A stretch of 25,948 nt of DNA from positions 1-25,948 of IMG/VR virus record IMGVR_UViG_3300037189_009502. One strand, written 5' to 3'. This DNA comes from a virus. The notes beneath the pieces were generated by a model, which was not told where the DNA came from, ran no database searches, and worked only from the letters and a program-made list of their open reading frames with translations. The position numbers and the translations under genes are program-made. Below, one piece after another: positions 6,897 to 19,300 of the stretch (position 1 is its first letter; every line of letters starts with the position of its first letter).

Positions 6897-9800
6897 ATGG
6901 CAATCAATACAAGACAAACAAGTTTGCTGGTAGCAGAAAACTGGAAAAAGATCTATCAGACATTCCAAGAAGCTGATTTCACCAGCTACGACTTTGAAAC
7001 ATTGCGTAAAACAATGATTGATTACCTCAAGTTGTACTATCCTGAGGACTACAATGATTTCATTGAAAGCAGTGAATTTATTGCATTAATAGATCTAATT
7101 GCATTCATGGGTCAAAGCCTGGCATTCCGTGCAGACTTGAATGCTCGCGAGAATTACATTGACACAGCTGAACGTAGAGACAGTATTTTAAAGCTGGCCA
7201 GACTGATCAGCTATAATCCCAAGCGCAATATTCCAGCTTCTGGACTACTAAAAATTGACAGCATAAACACCACAGAAGTTGTTTATGACAGCAACGGATT
7301 GAATTTAAGCAACCTAGTGGTTAACTGGAATGATCAAACCAACGACAACTGGTTAGAGCAGTTTACCACAGTATTAAATGCTTCTTTGACCACTAGCCAA
7401 GTCATTGGTAAGCCGGGCAATAGTCAGACACTCAATGGTGTGACCACAGATGAATACAGTCTTAACCTTATACAAAATGTACTAGGGGTTTACCCATTCA
7501 AAGCCACAGTAGAAGGCAATAACTATGACTTTGAAGCAGTCAGCGCCACCAGCATGGGCAAAGATTATCTCTACGAAGTTCCACCTACCAGCACAGGCAG
7601 TTTCAATTTTGTCTATCGCAACGACAATTACGGCAACTCCAGCAACGACACAGGATTCTTTGTTTACTTCAAACAAGGCTCATTGGCCAAGCAAGATTTC
7701 AGCATAACAGAAACTATCCCAAATCGCGTGGTTCCAGTCAACTATTCAAACATCAACAACTCAGATGTTTGGTTATATGCTGTCAACAGCAATGGTACCC
7801 TGGGCAGCCAGTGGCAGCCAGTGCCAGCAGTGACCGGTATTAATGTAATTTACAATAACAGCACCGAGCGCAACCTGTACCAAGTTAATACAAAATCTGG
7901 AGATCAAATTGATTTGGTCTTTGGCGACGGCAGTTTTGCCAACATGCCAATTGGCAACTATAGAGTTTACTATCGTGCCAGCAACGGACTCAGCTATAAA
8001 GTCACACCCGATGAAATGAAAGGTGTTTCTTTGTCGTTTCCCTATGTCAGCAGAGAAGGCCGCGTAGAAACATTGAACATACGTGCCAGTCTGCAATACA
8101 CTGTGGCCAATGCCAATGCAAGAGAGTCTACCACAGACATCAAGCAAAAAGCACCACAGCAGTATTACACACAAAATCGAATGATCACCGGTGAGGATTA
8201 CAATATCCTACCTTACACCAGTTTTGGCAATGTGATCAAAGCCAAGAGTATCAATCGTACCAGTTCTGGACTAAGCCGATATCTTGATGTAATTGACAGC
8301 ACTGGCAAGTATTCCAGCACAAACATTTTTGGCCAAGACGGTGTGTTGTATCGTGACAATTTCATTCGTTCATCAAGATTTACGTTTGCAACATCATCGG
8401 ATGTGCTAAATGTAATCAATCAATTGATTGTGGGAAAAATTGCCAGCAAAGAAATGTTGCATTTTTATCATGCCAATTACCCCACATTTACCATAAACAA
8501 TTTTGCCTGGACATTGAGCACTGTTGGGTCAAACGAATCAACAGGATACTTTGAAACAAATAGCAAACCTGCATCAATTGCTGGCGCATCAAATACCAAC
8601 TCATTGTATCTGCGCAAAGGCAGCATTGTAAAATACAAAGCCAGACCTGGCTATTATTTTGATGCGGTTAATAACATGGTGTTTGGTACACCAAAGACTG
8701 CAAATGATCATGCTTACGTTTATGCCACCATCATGGAGGTGTCTGGTGACGGAACCAACAACGGTGCTGGAAATTTTGATGATGGTACAGGTCCTGTGGT
8801 TTTAAACATCAAAGTCCCCAATGGTGCCCTGGTAGATACCATATTCCCAGTGTTCAAGAACAGCTTCACAGACTATTTTACCAACATTGTAAGCTCTAAT
8901 ATACAAAATTTTAAAAACTTTGGATTAACTTACAATCTAGATCGTCTGCGTTGGCAAATCATTGCCAATGAAAATTTAAACACAGCCGTGGGTTTTAGTC
9001 TTGACAACCAAGACAGCACCAGTGGCACTGCTGCCGACGCTAGCTGGTTGGTTCGCTTTGAGTACACACCCGATGGATATGTGGTACACTATAGAGGCAT
9101 TGAGTATGTGTTCCACAGTGTCAAAGAAACTACATTCTATTTCGACGAATCATTGAAAATATTTGACAGCAAGTCTGGCACTACTTTAAATGATCAAATT
9201 AAATTACTTAAAACCAATGCTCAACCCAACAGCGCCATGCCACTGGGACAAGATAATACTTGGTTCGTATACAAGAGCTACATTGAATCTGATGGGTATG
9301 TCAACAAAGACAAAGTCTTTGTAACCTATGCTGACAGCAACAATGACGGAATTCCTGACAACCCAGAATTGTTCAACATTGTGGTTGACCCGTCTGTTGA
9401 CACCAATGCCAAATTGGTCTACTTTGAATCAGTCACTGGATATGATAGTTTTGTCAATCTAGTACAAGTTGATAACAACACAATAGTCAGCTTGTATGCC
9501 ACGGAATCTGCAATAAGCAATGCAATAAACTCATATCTCCAAGGACAGTTGTTCTATGCCACAGCCACTGGCAAGTTCTATTTGTTGGCATCCAGTGGTA
9601 ACCTAGTGGAACAAACACAATACATTGCCAAGATTGGCCGTCAAGACCTGGCATTCCAATATAGACATAATAGTCCAAGTAGCAGACGTATTGATCCTAG
9701 TAGCACCAACGTCACAGACATTTATTTGTTGACCTCAGCCTACGAAAGAGACTTCCGTAATTGGATACAAGACACCAGCAACTCTGTTGTCAAACCTGCT

Positions 9801-10292
9801 GAGCCCACAGTCTACGAATTAACCAGCGAGTTTGCCAGCTTGAATGATGTCAAGAGTGTGAGTGATACCATTGTGTTCAACAGCGCCAAGTATAAATTGT
9901 TGTTTGGAGCCAAAGCTCCAACCAGCCTACAAGCCACATTTAAAGTGGTCAAGAACACCAGCATAAGTGTCAGTGACAACGACATCAAGACCAGTGTTGT
10001 TGCAGCCATTAATTCTTACTTTGACATAGCCAATTGGGATTTTGGTGAGACATTCTACTTTTCAGAACTGAGTGCATATCTACACAAAGTATTGAGTCCC
10101 AACGTGGCCAGCATAATGATTGTGCCCAGCGACGCCAATGTCAGCTTTGGCAACCTATATCAAATCAACACTGAGCCATATGAAATTATTGCCAGTGCTG
10201 CCACTGTGGAAAATGTAGAAATCATTTCTGCAGTGACAGCAAATCAACTCAATTTGACAGCTTCGGCTCTCAACCAAGAAATTTTAATTTAA
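6897..10292 (+). CDS. 6: Baseplate wedge protein, T4 gp6-like, enlarged
   Basis: This is a 1,131-residue protein (T4 gp6 is 660). The N-terminus (1-120) carries FTSYDFETLRKTMIDYLKLY, then YPEDYNDFIESSEFIALIDL and ARLISYNPKRNIPASG, the hallmark of gp6/Baseplate_J-type wedge proteins. FGDGSFANMPIGNYRVYYR lies near 340 and MITGEDYNILPYTSFGNV near 428. The C-terminus has WDFGETFYFSELSAYLHKVL and SIMIVPSDANVSFGNLYQI (about 1040-1085), again typical of gp6. gp6 forms the ring that links wedges and drives the baseplate's star-shaped opening. The extra length is mostly between about 530 and 1000. It includes a thrombospondin-3/dockerin-like calcium loop at 813-821 with the spacing DxNxDGxxD. Translation start: only one plausible ATG, with a weak Shine-Dalgarno. 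Confidence 0.87.
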   Translation: MAINTRQTSLLVAENWKKIYQTFQEADFTSYDFETLRKTMIDYLKLYYPEDYNDFIESSEFIALIDLIAFMGQSLAFRADLNARENYIDTAERRDSILKLARLISYNPKRNIPASGLLKIDSINTTEVVYDSNGLNLSNLVVNWNDQTNDNWLEQFTTVLNASLTTSQVIGKPGNSQTLNGVTTDEYSLNLIQNVLGVYPFKATVEGNNYDFEAVSATSMGKDYLYEVPPTSTGSFNFVYRNDNYGNSSNDTGFFVYFKQGSLAKQDFSITETIPNRVVPVNYSNINNSDVWLYAVNSNGTLGSQWQPVPAVTGINVIYNNSTERNLYQVNTKSGDQIDLVFGDGSFANMPIGNYRVYYRASNGLSYKVTPDEMKGVSLSFPYVSREGRVETLNIRASLQYTVANANARESTTDIKQKAPQQYYTQNRMITGEDYNILPYTSFGNVIKAKSINRTSSGLSRYLDVIDSTGKYSSTNIFGQDGVLYRDNFIRSSRFTFATSSDVLNVINQLIVGKIASKEMLHFYHANYPTFTINNFAWTLSTVGSNESTGYFETNSKPASIAGASNTNSLYLRKGSIVKYKARPGYYFDAVNNMVFGTPKTANDHAYVYATIMEVSGDGTNNGAGNFDDGTGPVVLNIKVPNGALVDTIFPVFKNSFTDYFTNIVSSNIQNFKNFGLTYNLDRLRWQIIANENLNTAVGFSLDNQDSTSGTAADASWLVRFEYTPDGYVVHYRGIEYVFHSVKETTFYFDESLKIFDSKSGTTLNDQIKLLKTNAQPNSAMPLGQDNTWFVYKSYIESDGYVNKDKVFVTYADSNNDGIPDNPELFNIVVDPSVDTNAKLVYFESVTGYDSFVNLVQVDNNTIVSLYATESAISNAINSYLQGQLFYATATGKFYLLASSGNLVEQTQYIAKIGRQDLAFQYRHNSPSSRRIDPSSTNVTDIYLLTSAYERDFRNWIQDTSNSVVKPAEPTVYELTSEFASLNDVKSVSDTIVFNSAKYKLLFGAKAPTSLQATFKVVKNTSISVSDNDIKTSVVAAINSYFDIANWDFGETFYFSELSAYLHKVLSPNVASIMIVPSDANVSFGNLYQINTEPYEIIASAATVENVEIISAVTANQLNLTASALNQEILI

Positions 10293-10301
10293 TAAACTAC
10301 T

Positions 10302-13300
10302 ATGGCAACAAGACGCACTCTTGACTTTTTACCAGGAATATTCCAGACTGATACCAATCGTAAATTCTTAGCGGCCACACTAGACCAGCTGGTCAGTGAA
10401 CCTGATTTTGTTAGATTAAACGGTTATATTGGAAGAAAGTTTGCTCCTACCTACAAAAGCAAGGATAGTTATGTAGCAGAGCCCAGTGCCGATAGGCAGA
10501 ATTATCAACTTGAGCCCAGTATGGTCGTTAAAAACACCAGCAACGAAATAGATCTTTATAGTAGTTACACAGATCTTATCAACAAGCTTGGTTATTATGG
10601 CGCCTCAACTGCCAATCATGACAGATTGTTTGCCAGCGAATACTACGCCTACTCGGGCTTGTTTGATCAAGACAAATTTGTAAACTTCCAGCAGTACTTC
10701 TGGTTACCAAACGGGCCTGAACCAATTGCAATCAGCAGTCGATTTGTTCCTAGTCTAGGAACTTTTAATATCAACAGGAATGAGCAAGACAACTGCTATC
10801 AAATTGATGGCAAAAATGACAACAATCCAGAGATCGTACTAAGCCGAGGCGGCCTGTATAAGTTTGTGATTGGCCAACCCGGCAAGAAATTTTATATTCA
10901 AACAGAACCTGGCATTGCAGGCACTCGTCGCGCAATGCCCAACGTCAGCAGTAGAAACGTCTACGGCATTACCAACAACGGCACCGACAACGGTGTAATT
11001 GAATTTAGAGTTCCGCTGGAAGACACACAAGACGTTTATTTAAAAATGCCAATGTTGGCACCCATCGACTATGTGCTAGACATACCATTGACAGAGCTAG
11101 ATGGTGCTGTGTGGGATGACATAGTGGCTGAATATGGCGGCCTTGATGGAATAGCTGATAAACCCAATGACAAAAAAGTTGTTTTTTCTACGTCTCCTTC
11201 TGTTGACGGCAATTGGCTGCGTGCCAATGGCGACACTGTGGCAGAACAACATCGTTTGGGCATATGGCGTATCCAATTGGTTAAAAATGAACAGGACCAA
11301 GACACATTGTCGATTGGTTATGTATCCGACGTGGCAGTCAATTCAAGAGTGTATGTGAGACTTGGCAGAATAAATGCCAACAAAGAATTTTATTCCAATG
11401 CATCTGGATACCTTCCAGTTCCTCCGTTGACTGCACAGTTGGATACACTGTACTATCAAGACAGCGAAAACCCAGACCTCTACGGAATTCTCAAATTGGT
11501 GTCATCGGCCACAGATGCTATCAACGTTGACATCAGCATACTAGGCAAGAAAAAATATACTACTCCTCAAGGAGTGGAGTTTACCAACGGAATGCTGGTT
11601 AAATTTGACAACTCAATTGAACCCGCTGCCTGGGCCAACAAATCTTACATTGTTGAAGGTGTTGGCAAAAGCATACGCTTGGTTGACTTTGATAATTTAG
11701 TATTTCCAGAACCTGGGCACAGGGTCAACTCTGTGCCCTGGGACAAAGAAGCATTCAACGAAGGCTCATATGATGAGCCTTATAAGGGACCATCCGATCC
11801 AGAATACCTTACAATGAATAGAAGCAGTCTGGACCTTAATGCATGGGCAAGACACAACCGTTGGTTCCACATAGATGTTATTATCAAGAGTGCAGAGCAC
11901 AACAGCAAGGTGCCAAAATTTGATCAAGCAATTCGAGCACAACGTCCCATCATTGAATTTGAAGCAGATGTTCAATTGTTCAATAATGGTCGCATTGGTA
12001 AACGTCCTGTGGATCATATTGACACCACACATACCAGTGCATTTAATCAAGTTCAACACCAATCTACATTGTTGATCAATGGAGTTAGACTTGAAGAAGG
12101 TCAACGTATTTTATTTGCCAATGACACAGATCCTCTTGTGCGCCAACAAGTTTATCGCATTGAATTTAAAATTCAAAGTGAGTCATCATATCAAAGCATC
12201 TACGACGGGCAAGGCGCAGGCACAATTTCTATCATCAGCGGATTATCCGTTGTTGGCAGTGGCACTGATTTTTTAAATGAACTTGAACCAGGCGCAGAGA
12301 TCTATGCTCCCAGCCAAAGCGGTGATGTTTTTGTTGGCACAGTTTCTGCAGTTATGTACAGTGATAGATCTGAACTTAAATTGCCGGCTGCAATCAACTT
12401 GGTAGATTCTGAATTCTATTATAAAAATCCAAGAGTACAATTAATTATTTCCGAAGACCCAGCAGATGCCCTGGAAGCTCAAGACAGTCTGGTTGCCAAG
12501 TTGGGAGAGAACAAGGGCAACACATTTTGGTTTGACGGCGACAAATGGAACAAAGGTCAGCTCAAGAACAAACCCAACCAGGCTGTGTTGTTTGATGTCT
12601 ACGACAACAATGATGGCAGTCTTGCTTCTTACAAGGGTTCCAGCTTTGCAGGAACCAAGATTTTTAGTTACAAACCGGGCACAGGCACCAAAGACTCTGT
12701 GCTAGGGTTTCCAATCGCCTATACTACAAATTACAGCATTGCAGATATTACATTTGACAACAACTTTGGTACAGACACATTCCGTTACCTGGCAGGCACT
12801 GTGTTTTCCACTAAAAAGATAGAACTAGGTTATATTCGTCAGAATCTTGGCCGCACAGAGTTTTTAAAACGTAATACATGGACGCCGGTAAATGAAGCAA
12901 GTCGACAATATCAAGTCATCAGCGAAATTTTCACTGGTGCCACCAATTATTTTGAAATAGACATTGATGCACTGGCGCCAGTGCATAGCCCCACAACCAA
13001 AGTATTTTTGAACAATGTGTTATTGGATCCTGGTCAATATGCCACAGTTTCTGTGGGCAAGCGCCGAGCCATACGAATTCAAGAAACAGTATTAACAGTC
13101 AATGATAAAATTGATATCTTAATTTACAGCAACGCTGTAAGCCAACTTGGGCACTATCAAATTCCAACCAACCTAGATTTTAATAGCAAGAACAAACCTT
13201 TTGCCACACTAACACTGGGACAGTTACGTAATAACCTGACTGCCATTGGAAAAAATGTAGTCGGTATCAGTGGTAATGTTCCTGGAGACAGTAATATCAG

Positions 13301-16300
13301 AGATCTTGATTTGTCTGGCTACGGCGGCAACATATTACAAAACTCAGCTCCTGTGATTTATTCTAGTGTGTTCTTGATCAGTGAGCAGGCCAACTTTGTC
13401 AACGGTCTAGACTATGCACGTAGAGAATACACCAAGTTCAAGAACAAGTTTTTAGAAATGTCTGCCACTCTAAAAGGATTAGATCATAATAATCCCAAAG
13501 ATGGTGTTGATAAAATCTTGGCTGCCATCAACGGAATTAAAAATAAAAACTTTCCTTGGTACTACAGCGACATGGTTCCATACGGAGATGCCCGAGTACT
13601 CAGTTATCGTGTCTTAGATACCACACAAAAACAATATAAAATAGCATCTATATTTGACGACACACAATTGCAAAGTAGAGCAGTATTGGTTTACATCAAT
13701 CGTAGACAGTTGGTAAAAGACGTAGACTTTTATTTTGATAAAAATAGACCAGCCATTCAACTCAATGATTCTATTGTGCTTACCTACAGTGACATCATTG
13801 AAATCAAAGATTACGAGACCACGGATGCCAACTTTGTTCCAGAAACTCCGACCAAGCTGGGATTATACCCTAAGTTTGTTCCTGAATTTTATCTCGATGA
13901 CACCTATAGAGAACCAGTCAACGTTGTTCGCGGTCACGATGGCAGCATTACTCCCAGCTTTGGAGACTATCGCGATCAATATCTATTAGAACTTGAGCAT
14001 AGAATTTATAATAATATCAAGGCAGATTTTTCTAAAGTCATTGATGTAAGAACACTGGTACCGGGTCGTTTTAGAAAAACCGATTACTCCATTGCTGAGT
14101 TTAACAAAATTTTAAACAGCAATTTTTTAAAGTGGGCTGGTTCTAACAAAGTTGATTATGTAACCAACAGCTATTTCAACAACAGCGATCCATTCTCTTA
14201 TAACTACAGAGGCTCCAAAGATTCTTTGTTTAAAGAAACCCTGCCTGGCTACTGGAGAGGCATTTATCAGTATTACTATGACACAGACAAGCCGCATACA
14301 CATCCATGGGAAATGTTGGGTTTCACTGACATGCCCAATTGGTGGATTGATGTCTATGGTCCAATGCCCTATACCAGCAACAATGACCTGTTGTGGAATG
14401 ACATTGAGTTGGGTATAATTCGACAAGGCAGTCGCGCTGGCATTGACACAAACTATGCTCGTCCTGGCCTTTCTAAAATACTTCCAGTTGATCAAGGCGG
14501 AGATTTAGTAGCACCTCTGTTGCGTATTGCCACACCATTGAACACACAAGCAGTTGAGGATGCATTCCAAATTGGAGACGTGGCCCCAGTAGAAGCAGCC
14601 TGGCGCAGAACCAGCGAGTATCCATTTGCCCTACAATCGGCCACAGCAATGATGAAACCGGCCATGTATTTTGGTACACTGTTTGATACCAGCAGATATT
14701 TTAAAAATACAGATTTTGGTCAATTTATGTACAAGGACACATATCAGCGTGTTAGCCCTGATATTGTAACAATCAATGGCGAAACTGTAGATTCCACTGT
14801 GACCAGAGCCAGCGGTTACACCAATTGGGTAGTTGATTACATGACCAGCACTGGCATTGTGGGAGCCACTAAACTACGATCCATGTTAAACAGCATAGAA
14901 GTACAATTGAGTTACAAGTCTGCTGGATACACCGACAAGAAATATTTAACAATCCTGGCTGAACAATATAGCCCAACCAGCATCAACGAGTCAGTTATTG
15001 TTCCAGACGATAGCTATACAATTTATTTGAACAAGAGCGTACCAACACAACGCATTGCCTACAGCGCAGTCATTGTAACCAAAACTGACACTGGATATGC
15101 TGTAAGCGGTTACAACTTGGGCAATCCTTACTTTGTCATTGTTCCCAGCGAAACCAGTGGTGACAAGTACTCTATCAAAGTTGATGATTTTTCAGCTGTG
15201 ATTTATAAATCATTTAAAAATCAAAAGGTACCTGTTCCATATGGAACAGAGTTTACCACACGCCAACAGGTGGTTGATTTCTTGATAAGCTATCAACGTT
15301 ATTTGTTGGCACAAGGATTTGTATTTGATGAATACGATGACAACCTGTCTCAGAACAAAGATTTTGTTCTAAGTATCAGAGAGTTTGTTACTTGGGCCAA
15401 CCAAGGATGGAAAGCTGGAAACGTTTTAATACTAAGTCCTGTTAATACTGCTTTGAAAGTTTATACAACTAATGCAGTCATTGATAAGATTACCAATCAA
15501 ACCAACGGTAGCAGACTGCTGGATCCAAACTTCACTGCTATTCAAACTTCAGACATCACAGTATTACGAGACCAAGGTGAATTTAAGTTAACCAGTATCA
15601 CCGGCAAGACCATTGCATTTGCCGAACTAAATTTAGTTCAATATGAACATGCTTTGATTTTCAACAATGCCACCATTTTCAATGACATTATATATCAACC
15701 AGAATCTGGTAGCAGACAATACAGACTAAAACTAGTGGGCAATAAGACAGCACGTTGGGACGGTTCGTTGAATCCTGCAGGCTTTATCTACAACAGCACA
15801 CAAATTTCCACGTGGAAGTCTGGCAAAGACTATCTCAAAGGAGACATTGTCAGTTACAAAAATCAGTATTACACAGCAACTCAATCAATTGCTGCCGCAA
15901 CAACATTTAATTTAAATCAATGGAAACAGATCAACAAGTCGGACATCAAGACTGGACTGTTACCAAACTTTGCTCACACTGCCAGCCGCTTCATTGATAC
16001 CTATGATGTTGACAGCAGTCTATTAGACAATCAGATGGCCATGATGAGCAGTGGATTAATTGGATTTAGATCGAGAAATTACCTCAATGACCTAAATGTC
16101 AACCACACTAGTCAAACCAAGTTTTACCAAGGCTACATCAAAGAAAAAGGCACAGGCAAATCAATTACCAATTTGCTAAATGCCACCTTCAATGACTTGA
16201 CCAATGACATCAAGTACTACGAAGAATGGGCTGTGCGTGTTGGCGAGTACGGTGCTTTAAACAGCAGTTCTGTTGTGGAAATTGTACTAAACGAAACAAC

Positions 16301-19300
16301 CAGCAAAAACAATCCCACAGGATTGGCCATTGTGGGCAACACTGAAACAGCCGAAGATGGCATTGTCACAGTGCGAGATAGAGACTTATGGGACAAGCCT
16401 TTTGGCACAGACCCAGTGAAGTTCATTAATAGACCATTGAATTATATTTCGGAACGAGACGTTCAAAGTGCTGGTTATGTCAACCTCGACGACATTGATG
16501 CAACGTTGTTTGATACCAACGACTATCAGAACTTAAACACTAAAATAGCTGAATTATCCAGTGGTTACTTGGTTTGGTTTGCCAAAGATCACAACCGAGA
16601 CTGGAACATTTACAGAGCCACTGAAACAGATACAACTGTGAACAAACTTGAGTACAGTCTTGATCGTGTGGCAAAAATTACCACCACTAACCCGCATGGA
16701 CTAGAAGCCAAACAGGTCATAGCATTTAAAAATCTTGACTCAAACTTTGATGGTTTTTATGTGGTCAACGATGTTCAAAATTTGAGAGAGTTTACTGTCA
16801 CAGTCAACAACGATCAAACCAAGTTGCTGAGACAAAAAACCATATCTTGTCCGCCAATTGGCGCGGCTGCCGACAACGGCATTGGTATATTGTTTGTGCT
16901 ACACTCAGTGAGATTTAATTCGCCCAACGACATTGATAGCTTTACACCTCGCCATGGTTGGCGCAATGGAGATTTGGTATGGGTTGACCATGACATGGAT
17001 GACCGTTGGAGTGTTTACAAAAAACAAAGCGTATGGAACTACGACTCGTCGCTGGATATACAACTTGGCGTGACTAGACCCAATATCAACTACGGCACCT
17101 CAGTTAAATTAAACAACAAATTCTTGGTAGTTGGTGCTCCTGGCGATCATGACGGGTATGGTAGAATACATGTTTTTGACAAAAATAAATCAAAAGAGCG
17201 AGGTGTATTGCCTACTGGCATTGGAGAAATATCTCAACTTGGATTCAGTGTTGATGCCGCGCAAGATTACATAGTTGCTGGTGCACCAGACAGTTATGCA
17301 CAAACAGGCGCTGTGGTAGTCTACAGATATCAACAAAATGCACTGTTCATTCCAGTACAGGTTATAACTCCCCCAATGCTAAGATCAGGTTCTCAATTTG
17401 GCTACTCTGTGAGTCAGAGTGCAGATGCAAAATGGTTATATGTTGGCAGTCCTGGCGACAACAAAACACACGTTTATCTATTAGAAGATTATGGAAATGC
17501 GTATAAATCTTTTACCATTGCTGATGTTGGTCCAGGCCTGTCGGTGCCGTATGATATCAGCGACATAAATTCTATTGCAGTCTATGTCAATGACGACATT
17601 TTAACTCCAGAGGTTGATTATTATGTTGACCACAATAATCTAATTAGATTTGTTCTCAACGTGGAAGAACTTTTGTCTGAAGATAATTCCTATATTGTCA
17701 CCGAAGATGGTTCAGCTGAAATAATTTCAGAAGTTACTCGACAGGTACAGACTGTGGGTAGTATTGTAGTAGCACGACGTAGTTATTATGTTTACAAAGG
17801 AACAATGAGCCAAGGCTCAGATCTCGACCAGTTTGGATTTAGTGTTAAATCAAGTCCAACTGGAGATTGTGTGGTAATTGGTGCACCGGGGCAAACAGTT
17901 GACAGTTTGGTGCAAGCCGGACATGCTTATGTTTATGCAAACTCATTGTCTGACTCTCCGGTGTTGACACTAGAACAAACATTAACATCCAATACTCCAG
18001 CATACCGAGCAAGATTTGGATCTAGCATAGACTATGCTGCCAATACCGGCAGCATCTACGTTGGTGCTCCTGGCCACTCTACATTTGCACAATCCGGTGG
18101 GCTGGTACAAAGATATGAGAAAACAGAAAATGGCTATGCACTTGCACAAGAACTGTATAAGCCTGTGCACCTAGCTGGTGAAAACTTTGGTAGCTATGTC
18201 AAGGTCAGTGACGATGATAGAACATTAATGGTTTCTAGCAGTCATGGCACTGCACAAACTCAAACCATCATTGACACCAAGAAAACCACATTTGATGGCG
18301 GAGCAACCATTTGTCTAGACATTACTAGAGGCACTGGTGCAGTTTATCTGCACGATTACATGCCAGCTGGCACAAGAGCAGACACCCAATATGGAAATTT
18401 TGTATTTGCTGACGAGTTTAATGCACCGCATTTAATGCTAGGTGACCAATTTGGTTGTAGCTTGGACTTTGATAAGAATACCTTATACGTTGGTGCCAGC
18501 TACAGTGATTTAAAATTCAACAATGCCGGTGCAGTCTACAAACAGACAAACAGCACCGGATCAGCAACATGGACAATTTCTAGACAACAGAAACAGTCTG
18601 TGGACGTTGGAACAATCAACGGCATCAGCTTGTATAACAAAATTACCAAATCTAAACTGGCCAGCCTAGATTATATTGATCCTGCCAAAGGCAAATCTTT
18701 GGGCATTGTTGAACAAAGTCTGAACCACAAGAGTAGCCAGGACCCTGCTATGTACAACGTCGGACGTGCCATAGCCGACAGCAAACTGGTAGACTTCCAT
18801 TGGGGCACACAACAGGTTGGACAAACTTGGTGGGATTTAAACACTGTTCGTTTTGTTGACTATGAACAAGACACCCTGGTCTATAGATTAAACAACTGGG
18901 GCAAGTTGTTCCCAGGAAGCACAGTATCTGTGTATGAATGGGTAGAAAGCACATCAAAGCCCAGCGAGTACACAGCAGCCGGCAATCCTGGCATGCCACG
19001 CAATGCAGATGACAGCGCATATGTACAAGTAAGTTATGCAGACTCTAGTTCCGGTGTAATCAAAACAAAATACTATTATTGGGTGAGTGGTATATCAACT
19101 GTGCCTGTTGGGTCTAATAGACACCTCAGCGTTCTAGGCATTGAGGATGCTATCAAAAATCCAAAAAATCAACACATCCCTTACGCAGCCATCCTGGCTG
19201 ACAACAGCATTGGTATTTTTAATTGTGATCAGTACATCACCGGAACAGATGTTATTTTAAAAGTGGACTATGACAATGTTCTAAATGATAACTTAATACA

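Noticed and set aside
10291-10301. AATAAACTACT before the giant gene as another late promoter
   Set aside because: It resembles the element but has TAAACT instead of TAAATA; too weak to list, although this gene also lacks a clear Shine-Dalgarno sequence.
15204-17509. TATAAATC at 15204-15211 and 17502-17509, and TATAAATT at 9891-9898, as internal late promoters
   Set aside because: They lie in the middle of long genes, lack the final A of TAAATA and have no suitable downstream start, so chance occurrence is more likely.
17094-18552. Integrin-like repeats as evidence of a gene acquired from a eukaryote
   Set aside because: FG-GAP repeats are common in bacterial and phage proteins, and base composition and codon choice look like the rest of the window.
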